Positions 56,079 through 64,000 of a stretch of DNA of 64,000 nt are shown here, piece after piece (the stretch's first letter is position 1; every line of letters starts with the position of its first letter). The position numbers and the translations under genes were made by a program. Below the pieces are notes generated by a model. The model was not told where the DNA came from. It saw only the letters and a list, made by a program, of their open reading frames with translations, and ran no database searches. This DNA comes from Fistulifera solaris (taxonomy: Eukaryota; Bacillariophyta; Bacillariophyceae; Naviculales; Stauroneidaceae): positions 1-64,000 of the forward strand of contig AP026179.1 in the NCBI GenBank assembly GCA_030295235.1. Direction: 5' to 3'.

Positions 56079-56309
56079 TGCGATGATGGCAAAGATTGCT
56101 GTCATTTCACCCAACAGGCATGTAAGAGCTCGATCTCCAACGAAAGGCCTGAGAAAGCATGACTTCATTCGGCCCATGATAGACCCCTCAATAGAACGAT
56201 CCGTGTGTTGTAGAAAGCTGACTGCCACACCTTATCATCGTTCAATCGATCGGCATACATACATGCCTAACTTATTCTTCTTTTATCGCGAGAGCTCCTC
56301 AGGCTGTTG

Positions 56310-57745
56310 TCAAAGTTCGTCGTCTGTGTATGAGTGATTATTCTTCCGTTGAGAAAGTTCCTCCGCATCCATTGTGATCACTTTTTCCGTATCTCTGACA
56401 AGGGTTTTAACAGTACCCGTCGTAGAAGTTCTCTTGGATGGCAACCAGCGTGTCTCTATTCTCGGATTATCGACTTCTCCCATGAGCAGCTCCTCGTCTT
56501 CGATTCCAGCCATCATGGGATTGACACCTTCTCCGACCGTTTCTTTGTAAAGATCACACGCCAGGGCTCGTTGCTCCGCACTTTCTAAATATTCGCCTTG
56601 TTGAAATAACAACTGCGCCAAATTGAAATGTACGTCGGCCAAGTATCGCCGATTCTCGTCGTCGGATATATACGAACGAATGGCTTGCCGCAAATGCATT
56701 TCGGCCAAGATCAGTTCATTGGTGGACAAGTAGAGGGACCCCAAGGTTGCATGCAAATCTCCAACGTATCCAAACTCCATTTCGTACACTGCCGACGATG
56801 CCGTGGGATCATTGGATTCGGACAAGAGCTCATTGTATTCATGCAAGGCATCTTGGTACATTTGAATGCTTTCTTGCCACTCGTCACCAAGGCCTGTCAA
56901 AGCTTGTTGTTGAAGTAGAGCCGTATCCACTTGATCTTGTTGCTGATAAAATTCCATGGCTTGTTGATACGATAGTTTGGCCGAGTTGTATTGTCCCAGT
57001 TGGAGGTACAAGTCCGCTTGACTGTACAAGGCCTGTGCGTAATAATACGACATTTCTTCCTCATCTTTCGTGTTGTCTTTCCTCTCATAATACGTCAACA
57101 CAGGCTGCAAGGCTTGCAACGCCACCTCGAATTGTCCCAAGAGTGTCGCGGCCGTCGCAACATTGTGCCACGCCGCCACACGTTGTTGTTGCAAGATCTG
57201 TAGCTCCTCTCTTGAGGTTTCTATTTTCGACAGAGAAGGCTCCAAATATTGGACCAATCCTTCTTGCAACAATTCATAGCCCTGCAACGGTTCCCCTTTT
57301 GCGTATAATAGACACCTTGTTGAATACACACCATGGCGTAACCAATGGAGATCCACGGATCATCATTGTTGTCTCCGAAGGCCGCCCGGTACAGTTGTTT
57401 CGACTGTTCCCATGCCTCGAGCATGGGCTGTTCGTACTCAGCCAGCTCTTGCTGTTGCCACATTAAGTAATACGTTTCTCCTAACTGAAAATACAGAGCC
57501 GCAACACGATCATCTTTAGTTGTTGACAATGGAATGGCTTGTTGAAAGGCCTGGACGGCTTGTGGCAACGAATCAGCTTGCTGTTGATACTGGAGGGCCC
57601 ATTCTGTGTATAAGTCGGCTTTTTCCTGCTTTAATTCTTGTTGCAATAAGAGTTCTTGTTGTGTGTCATCATCCGCGGACGAGCCGTAAGAAAGAGAATA
57701 TCCCATCATCAGCCCGACCCACCCAAGAAACCATAAGATCTTCAT
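56310..57745 (-). CDS. Secreted TPR-repeat protein
   Basis: ATG 57745 gives a signal peptide (MKILWFLGWVGLMMGYSLSY). About 440 further residues of tetratricopeptide-like helical repeats follow, for example AVQAFQQAIPLS, GQFEVALQALQPVLTYYE, ALYSQADLYLQLGQYNSAKL, TLGSLYLSTNELILAEMHL and HFNLAQLLFQQGEYLESAEQ. The C-terminus is polar. One missing base in the GGGG run (57293-57296 on the plus strand) separates VYYTQKG from EPLQGYELLQEGL; five Gs rejoin them. TPRs bind proteins; a secreted or ER-lumenal TPR protein with no other domain is uncommon. It faces cytochrome-b5-like copy 2 (232 bp apart, convergent) and has two decayed relatives nearby. Confidence 0.75.
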
Positions 57746-58433
57746 AATAATAATAATAATAATCTTCTTTCTTCGCTTTTCACACAAACACGCACACTTC
57801 CTACGACTATTTCAAAAAATACAGAAAAATAATAAAGAAAAACAAGCATCACAAGGAATCTCTCCCATTGAGAGTCATAGAAAATGCATGTCAGCGAAAT
57901 AAGCAAAGACACGGACACGCAACGTTTATTATTCTGTTTTGCTATCAATGATTTTCGTGCTTTTATGGTGACTACGATGGCGTGACCCGGATCGTCGGCG
58001 GGCTCGTTAGAGACACGGAACGACTTGACGCAACCTACTGTAAAACCCAACATTTTCTCTATTATCGATTACAAAGTAGGCGACTTTCTTTCGAAGGTGC
58101 AAAGCTTTTTTTATCCGAGTGACAATAACCATTAGAATTCTATTCTTCGCAAGGCTTCACCAAGGTAGAAGTAATATACTCGTAGTATTTCAAAAGGTAT
58201 TCTCGCAATTCAATCACGAGTCAAGAAAGGGTGGCGAAGCTAGCAAGATGAATGCAATGACAAACGTTTGCTGTGAAGCAAAAGAATGTGAAAAAGTGAA
58301 ACGAAAAATGGAGAATTCAGTCGAATGTCAATCAAGATTACATTCTGACATTAGGAAATTAGGAATAAATAAAAAAAAGAATCCGCCTCCCATGGTCTAT
58401 CTAGAGCGTCGTCCTTTTTTCTTCTTGGCTGTT
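57746..58433. other. Intergenic with one dispersed repeat
   Basis: A 0.69 kb spacer including an ATA/ATT run just upstream of the TPR start and dispersed repeat copy 3. No gene was recognised. Confidence 0.5.
58297..58375 (+). repeat. Dispersed repeat copy 3
   Basis: GTGAAACGAAAAATGGAGAA, the GAATGT...ACATTC core and GGAAATTAGGAATAAATAAA. Same element as at 16829 and 40919. Confidence 0.8.
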
Positions 58434-59140
58434 TTACCAAATCCCAAGCTCCGCTTTTTCTGATAGAAGTGACACACGCCAAGGCCACCGATGTTCCGCA
58501 CTCTCGGCGCCCTGACCTTGTCGATTCAGCGTTATTGACAAATTCATGTGCGAATCGCCCAATTTGCGACGACTCCTCTCGTCGTCGATGGCTTGGTTCG
58601 ACAATCTTGGTAGGGCTTGACGCAAATGCGTTTCCGCCAACTCCAAATGGTTCGTAGTCACATACATATATCCCAATGCGGCATGTATTTTACCGATATT
58701 ATAGCCCGTCGCACTTTCATAGTAAGCAGTCGCCGTTTCCGGATCCTTTGACTTTTGCAACAACTCGTTGTATTTGTCCAATTCCTTCTAATGTAACTCT
58801 ATTTGTTCTCGCATCATTTTAGCATTTTCGACATCCGGTAGTGGAACATGTGCGTATCGTTCTCGCGCTACGTCGACGGCATCCGGCCGTTCCGCAAACA
58901 GGCGTTGATAGTACTACTCCCGGGCTTTTTTGAAAGGATTCTTCCGCTTCCACAAACTGATCAAAACTCCAGGTACAAATCACCTTGCGGGTACAGAGCC
59001 TGTACGTAATTGTGCAAGGAATCGTCCTGAGATGATGATAACTCGCCCTTGGCATCTTGGTCACGATAATACTCTAAGACGGGTTTCCAAAGCTCGCAAG
59101 GAATCCTCAAATCGTCTCAATGTCATGACGACTGTGTGGA
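58434..59140 (-). pseudogene. TPR-protein pseudogene 2
   Basis: Degenerate copy of the central and C-terminal TPRs. Segments at 59130-58940 retain RRFEDSLRALE, VLEYYRDQDAKGE and ALYPQGDLYLEFDQF. The segment 58781-58434 retains KYNELLQKSKDPETATAYYE, ALGYMYVTTNHLELAETHLR and NLSITLNRQGQGAESAEHR. The signal-peptide end is absent and several frame changes and one stop separate the pieces. Confidence 0.7.
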
Positions 59141-59773
59141 TGCCTATATATGTCGGCAGCTGCTGTGGAGTTGCTAGGGATCTTCACATCATGGTCGATG
59201 CGCTTATTATTATTTGGAATCTTGTTACTACGTATTACGGAGTACTCCTATTATTTATTTTTCGTTTTCTCTCCATCATGGGGTTTCGCACGAGAAGGTC
59301 AAAACAAGATCGGATACGGTACGACTTTCTTCAGTATGCCTTATTAAGTAAAGTTTGTCAACAGTAAGATAGGAAGTAGATGGAACTGCCAAGGTTCCTT
59401 ATCATAGCATCATGGAACGAATCATCATCGATCCCTAAAATCACGATGCTGGCGAAACGATTCATTCATTCCTACCAGATACAAGTAATTTGGGTATTTT
59501 TTGTGTAAGGTTGAAGGAGAAGCTCCAGCAAACAGGATACTATTTCAAATAAATGAATAATCTGGCTAGTAAAAACATACGGAGTAATACGGAATACAAG
59601 GTACAAAATATTGTATTGTTGTGGCACAACCTTACGGTCCGTCCGCTGCACGCTTTTGTTCGCCTTGGGTCATTCATTTTAAAGTCGTCGTCATTTTTTT
59701 ATTGCTTACTCCGTATAATATTACTTACATTTATTTCTTCTCGTTTGAGTCGTCATTGAACATAATCGAAAAA
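59141..59773. other. Intergenic, three TACGGAGTA motifs
   Basis: A 0.63 kb spacer with the recurring 9-mer at 59236, 59578 and 59707. No gene was recognised. Confidence 0.55.
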
Positions 59774-60833
59774 ATGATGCCCATCATTCGCACGACATCA
59801 CTGATCCGTGGACGCGTCAATGCTGTGACCAATGATGTGTACGCATCGCCGACGAAACAGGGACGCCAGAACGCAAGCGATGTTGTCGTCGTCGTCAATA
59901 ATAATAATAAGCCCACGAGTCCTACTACTACGAGCAGCGTTCGTACATTCCGCACTCTCTCGTCTTCTCTATTATCCTCGTCAACACCGGAAGATGATGA
60001 TTTCTTGGGAAATGAAGCCAATTTGTTTCCACCGCAACAAGAATACCAGGCAGTTTTCGACATTTATCACCATCATCTCCATCCCGACGAACGAGATCAA
60101 TTATTGACCGACCCACAAATGATTGTACGGTTTTATCGTGCCTCCAAGGGTCACGTCACAACGACCTTACAACAATTGCGACTCGCGTTGCAATGGCGAC
60201 GAGAATTCCAAGTCGAGGCCTTGTGTCGGGCTTCTCCAAAGGATCCACTCGGACGTTTGTTACAGAGAGAAAATGCGACAGGCAAGATTTATGTAAGAGG
60301 TTATGATGCCCACGGTCGGGCTTTTAGTCTATATGCGTCCCGCTCGAGAAAACACGCACAACGAACACGATCAAATGCGGCATTTGGTCTATAATTTGGA
60401 AAAAGCCATTGCGTGTACGCGACGCGAGAGTGGGAAGCGAGGAAAACAGTTGGAAAAGGTCATTTTGTTGATTGATTACGAAGGATGGTCGTTAACGAAT
60501 GCTCCACCCATGTCCACCACGAAAGCCACTCTTCATATTTTGCAACACATGTACCCCGAACGCATGTATCGGGCCTTTTGTTTGCATCCACCCTTGATTT
60601 TTCGAGCGTTTTGGAATATGGTACGGCCCTTCATTGATCCGGTTACGAAAGAAAAGATTGTCTTTGTCAGTAGTGCGAAAACACAACAATTATTGTGGTC
60701 CTTAATGAACGACCCTGTCAACGATTTGGAGATGGGTGCGGGTGGGACCTTGTCACCACAAGATTTTGATTCCGCACAGTATTTGCAATTGCCGTTGGAT
60801 GAAGCGTATCCTACGACAACCAAACGAAAGTAA
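59774..60833 (+). CDS. CRAL-TRIO (Sec14-like) lipid-transfer protein
   Basis: Binds and moves a hydrophobic ligand, typically a phosphoinositide or retinoid-like lipid. ATG 59774 (MMPIIRTTSLIRGRVN) begins a disordered N-terminus of about 75 residues. The CRAL-TRIO N-terminal region follows (DPQMIVRFYRASKGHVTTTL, QQLRLALQWRREF). The lipid-binding domain holds GKIYVRGYDAHGRAF, HLVYNLEKAIACTRR, KVILLIDYEGWSL, ILQHMYPERMYRAFCLHPPL, IFRAFWNMVRPFIDPVTKEK and IVFVSS, in Sec14 order. One missing T in the T4 run at 60322-60325 breaks the frame after HGRAF; five Ts give GRAFLVYMRPARENT. The ligand is not predictable. It is convergent with the phosphogluconolactonase gene. Confidence 0.85.
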
Positions 60834-60898
60834 CGTAGACGAGTAACGAAACGTAACAAAAATGTGTGTGGATTGTAGTATCCTTCGTACGTTTCGTT

Positions 60899-61645
60899 TT
60901 ACAATTGCGCGGCCGCTTCGGCATCGACAATCCAAGTGACACTTTGTTGAGCTGTCACGGCACCACACGGGAACGGAGCAGGATCTCTCATTTGCACCGT
61001 CGCCCGTCGAACACTAATACTTTCTGAATCGGTTTCCTCCCATTGCACTTGCTGTTCAAACACTTGTCGCAAAACGGGTGCCTTGGCCGATCCAGCTCCG
61101 ACAAAGATGACATGTTGAGTTTCTGCCAGTGCTTTTAGTGTCAAAGTAATCCGGTGCGGTGGAGGTTTGGGTGAATCGAGGATGGCTGCCACATGATTCG
61201 GCGAATGAAGTAGAGAATGATGCGGAAATAAGGAACACGTGTGACCATCTTCTCCAAATCCCAAGACAGCCAAATCCAAACCACGCTGTTGCAGAAAGAG
61301 ATGTTGCTGTAGTAGTTGCTGGTAATCTTGAGCACACGCGTGTGGATCTTCGAGTAACTCTTCATTGATGCCGTGAATATGATCGGGAGGAATGTGTTGC
61401 AAACAATTCGCGGCAAAGAGAGCACCGAGATTCGAATCAGGACGAGTCGATGGTACACAGCGTTCATCGGCCAAATAGATATGCCATTGCCATTCCGGTT
61501 TCATTTGCAACAAAGATGGAAGAGAACCACCCGACAAGGCGACGTGTTCGATCGAACGATTTTGCAATTCGTTGGTGAGACATAACGCAATCTCTTCTTT
61601 CGTAGGAACGACCAAAAGTGTGGCGGTGCGGACGATGCGGCTCAT
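60899..61645 (-). CDS. 6-phosphogluconolactonase
   Basis: Second step of the oxidative pentose phosphate pathway: hydrolysis of 6-phosphogluconolactone. 248 residues from ATG 61645 (MSRIVRTATLLVVPTKEE); the upstream in-frame ATG at 61726 would add an unconvincing leader. Motifs in order: HVALSGGSLPSLL (phosphate loop), WHIYLADERCVPSTRPDSN, LDLAVLGFGEDGHTCSLFP with the catalytic His, SPKPPPHRITLTLKAL and HVIFVGAGSAKAPVL. No plastid or signal presequence is visible, suggesting a cytosolic enzyme. Clean frame. Confidence 0.93.
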   Translation of the reverse strand: MSRIVRTATLLVVPTKEEIALCLTNELQNRSIEHVALSGGSLPSLLQMKPEWQWHIYLADERCVPSTRPDSNLGALFAANCLQHIPPDHIHGINEELLEDPHACAQDYQQLLQQHLFLQQRGLDLAVLGFGEDGHTCSLFPHHSLLHSPNHVAAILDSPKPPPHRITLTLKALAETQHVIFVGAGSAKAPVLRQVFEQQVQWEETDSESISVRRATVQMRDPAPFPCGAVTAQQSVTWIVDAEAAAQL

Positions 61646-62546
61646 ATTTTCCTTCTGTGTGGGATGAATTGAGTTTATAGGATGGTGGTTGCATGCATAA
61701 TGAAGCGAAAGCAATAAAAAACGCAACTATGGCGGAAGTTCGATCGAATATATTATAGGGTGATTGCGCCGAAACTGCTTTTCAGTCTCAACCTTCAGTC
61801 GTGTATTTGGCGTCATCCTTGAGCCAAGGAATTATAAATAACGCAAGTACCTTGGAAAGGCGTTAAATCTGCATCGTCGTAGACGCTACGTAGAATCTTG
61901 TACTGGGGGCAGAATTTTAACGTCCTTCCCTTGTACATTGTACGTAGTACTTTGAATTTGAATTCAGTGTTTTTCGGCTCGACGTTACCAGGTAGGGTGT
62001 AGGGTTAGTGTCGAACACGTATTTTCTTCTTGGCAAGATACAAAATTTCTGACTTGCTGCTGTACACTGCGAAAGGGTCTAAGTTGTGTCAGGCGAAAGG
62101 CTGGAGTTCCGAACTATGGAAGATTCGCAGAGCCGAATCTTGAGTCGACCATGACGTGTGACGTGGTCTTCCCAAGAAGATGACAACTTTATGGAGGAGA
62201 CCCATCGACTGATGCCAAATGCCAAATGCCAACCAAAGGAAATACTCCGCATCTTTTAAGCCCTTCCCAGCCATCCGTCCGTTCATTGTACTACGTATGA
62301 ATTTGAAACAAATGCTACACATTTCGTCATCCACGGCCACGGCAAACGGCAATCGATAATGTGTGACCGGACATGCCTAGGCAGTACGAAGTACAAGGGT
62401 ACGAAGGCGATCGGCCAACTAGCACGAACGAACCAAGAAAGGATTTGAACTCCTCGCCCTCGCCCAAGAAAATGAAATCCAATTGAGGTCACAAAATCGA
62501 TTCCTGCGCCAAACTAACACGCAAACTAGCAAAATAAGAAGCAAAC
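61646..62546. other. Intergenic with one MITE-like element
   Basis: A 0.9 kb spacer holding the second 90-bp hairpin element. No gene was recognised. Confidence 0.5.
61847..61936. mobile_element. 90-bp MITE-like hairpin element, copy 2
   Basis: Same length and right arm (GGCAGAATTTTAACGTCCTT) as 7336-7425 and the same centre. The left arm is more diverged (GGCGTTAAATCTGC). The outer 4 bp are GTAC at both ends, which may be part of the inverted repeat or a target site. Confidence 0.55.
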
Positions 62547-63005
62547 ATGACTTTCAACTCCAAAATCTTGTTCCTCGTTGGCTTGGCTATCTTGGCCATG
62601 TCTCAGGCCCGTATCGAAAGTGACTTTGAACGTTCGGCCGTGTCTCGTTTGATTGATAGTTGTGAATTCATTCGTCCTATCATCGGTGACGGGGATGACG
62701 ACAGCGAAGATGATAAGAATATCGAGGCAGACGATGGCGACGATGAAGACGATCAAGATGATGGAGATGACAAAGGTGACGACAATGGAGACGGTAATGG
62801 TGATGACAATGGAGACGATAATGGTGATGACAACGGAGACGATAATGGTGATGACAATGGAGACGATAACGGTGACGACAATGGCGATGATACCGGTGAC
62901 GACAATGGCGAGGATACCGGTGACGACATTGGCGACGATAACGGTGATGACAATGGCGACGATAATGGTGACGACAATGGAGATGATACAGGCGATGATA
63001 ATTAA
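62547..63005 (+). CDS. Secreted Asp/Gly/Asn-rich repeat protein
   Basis: 152 residues. The signal peptide (MTFNSKILFLVGLAILAMSQ) is followed by a short conserved region (ARIESDFERSAVSRLIDSCE). A tail of about 95 residues is made of GDDNGDD-type repeats, almost half Asp. The DNA repeats (GATGACAATGGAGACGATAA and variants) show 12/24-bp periodicity, so the tail length is likely variable. A highly acidic secreted chain could bind calcium or polycations; that is inference. A paralogue with the same leader starts at 63885. Confidence 0.75.
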   Translation: MTFNSKILFLVGLAILAMSQARIESDFERSAVSRLIDSCEFIRPIIGDGDDDSEDDKNIEADDGDDEDDQDDGDDKGDDNGDGNGDDNGDDNGDDNGDDNGDDNGDDNGDDNGDDTGDDNGEDTGDDIGDDNGDDNGDDNGDDNGDDTGDDN

Positions 63006-63884
63006 AACAACCGTTTCGCAATGTGAGATAATCTATAGAAGTAGAGTCTAGTTGACAATCCTAAATTGTTCGCATTTTCAACTTGATTTTTCGCTCGAAT
63101 TTTTCAGCGAATCAAAGAAACGATCTTCGCAAAACCTCGTATGAAATGGAACAAGGTTGCATTTTCATCTCTCGAGATCCCTCTCTAGCTATGGAGTCTC
63201 ACAAAAATAATAATGTACGTCGCTCTCGAGAAATCGGTCAGAACGTCAGACGTCGCACATCAGTACTGAGTACAGAGCAGTTTTACTGGTTAAACAAAAA
63301 CTCTTTTTCCTATCATGATGGTAATCCAGTAACTTTGTTGCCCGACAGACATCAAGACATGAAACAAAGACGTTTCCTACGTCCACAGTCGATAGTAAAT
63401 TAAGGATGGCAATTATTTATTACGGAGTATTTGCTTTAGATTAATGATGAATGAAAATCGTTTTATTCTCATAATATAGAAACAATTAAGCCTCTACTCA
63501 AAAAACTCAGTCAGTCCTTTTCCATTTTACATTGGCTTCCTTTCGCTTCATTGAGAATCGCTGGGATCGCTATTGGGTCCAGCCAGTTTACACCGGTATA
63601 AAAAATCAAAAGTTCAATTTGTTTTCTTATTTCCGAAACTTAAATGTCCTACGTCTATACTGTAGGCCCTTAGCGAAAGGAAAAGGCCAATCGATAATCG
63701 ATATCTTTCGACAGCTTCTCGATTTTTAAATAGAAACGAGTGACGCAAGAAATTGGAGCTTTGGAGCGACAAAGATTTCCTTGTCGGTGAGGTTCAGATC
63801 AAGGATAACGCCGCACGTTGTCACAAATTATTGCTTGCTGCAGGACGCTCACATTGTTCACGTCAAACCCAGACAAGTTTGATC
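63006..63884. other. Intergenic between paralogues, no gene seen
   Basis: A 0.88 kb spacer with one TACGGAGTA motif at 63421. An open frame at 63083-63403 has no ATG at its start and no recognised features. Confidence 0.5.
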
Positions 63885-64000
63885 ATGACTAGTTACTCGA
63901 AGCTTTCCATTCTAATCAGCTTTTTCATCCTTGCTCTGTCGCAAGCTCGTATTGAGGGGGACACTCAGCGTCCCTTGTCCCGCTGGATTCAAAACTGCGA
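63885..64000 (+). CDS. Paralogue of the secreted Asp-rich protein, cut by window end
   Basis: ATG 63885 followed by MTSYSKLSILISFFILALSQ and ARIEGDTQRPLSRWIQNC. Signal peptide and next residues align with the gene at 62547 (SQARIE, the Arg-Ser/Leu-Ser-Arg pair and the Cys near residue 38). The remainder lies outside the window, so whether it also has an Asp-rich tail is unknown. Confidence 0.7.
   Translation, partial: MTSYSKLSILISFFILALSQARIEGDTQRPLSRWIQNC

Noticed and set aside
4479-60833. Programmed ribosomal frameshifting or use of an unusual genetic code to explain the split genes
   Set aside because: The shifts go in both directions, sit at different kinds of runs in unrelated genes and lack a shared slippery site or downstream structure. 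Residual sequencing error is simpler. Genes such as psbO, copine, pyridoxal kinase and the phosphogluconolactonase read cleanly in the standard code.
62430-62480. tRNA-like T-loop on the minus strand (GAGTTCAAATCC)
   Set aside because: No matching acceptor stem, D-arm or anticodon arm can be folded around it.
62680-63021. Minus-strand His/Arg- or Ser/Pro-rich open frames
   Set aside because: Antisense of the GDDNGDD repeats; the plus-strand frame has a signal peptide and a paralogue.
63083-63403. Open frame of 106 codons
   Set aside because: No ATG at its start, no signal peptide unlike its neighbours, and no recognisable motif.

Overview
The window is the left end of a chromosome from a diatom (photosynthetic stramenopile), most likely pennate. 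It opens with CCCTAA-type telomere DNA on the C-rich strand. The lineage call rests on PsbO with a diatom bipartite plastid presequence carrying an ASAFAP motif, a second thylakoid-lumen PSII extrinsic protein with the same targeting plan plus a twin arginine, a DUF6824-type protein, and short GT-AG introns (62 to about 400 bp) that restore reading frame exactly where expected.

Layout. 1-3.1 kb: telomere, two short tandem repeats and a 2.6 kb ACTTGCAC-type subtelomeric satellite with higher-order structure. 3.1-3.8 kb: a decayed RusA-like Holliday-junction resolvase gene. 4.5-21.6 kb: single-copy genes (proline-rich membrane protein, ACAA2-type thiolase, DUF6824 protein, VWA protein, copine, SGNH hydrolase, SLC34-type Na/Pi cotransporter, INSIG-like protein, mitochondrial bL32). 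22.3-28.0 kb: one giant five-module extracellular LRR protein. 28.2-34.5 kb: PSII extrinsic protein, Ac45/VOA1-like V-ATPase accessory protein, PsbO, sirtuin. 34.9-46.3 kb: a tandem array of an unrecognised diatom gene family (one intact copy, four damaged), split by a 3.2 kb Mutator-like element with 130-bp TIRs, a 9-bp TSD and a Ulp1 protease gene. 46.5-50.0 kb: GT14 glycosyltransferase and pyridoxal kinase. 52.8-59.1 kb: a repeated two-gene cassette (cytochrome-b5-like membrane protein facing a secreted TPR protein). 59.8-64 kb: CRAL-TRIO protein, 6-phosphogluconolactonase and two Asp-rich/secreted paralogues, the second cut by the window end.

A recurring technical feature matters for reading everything else. 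Many otherwise well-conserved genes carry single-base indels, mostly in short homopolymers, which break an obvious single protein into two frames. I interpret these as residual long-read consensus errors, not biology, and I give such genes as one feature. All family names come from recognising sequence by eye; no search was run.
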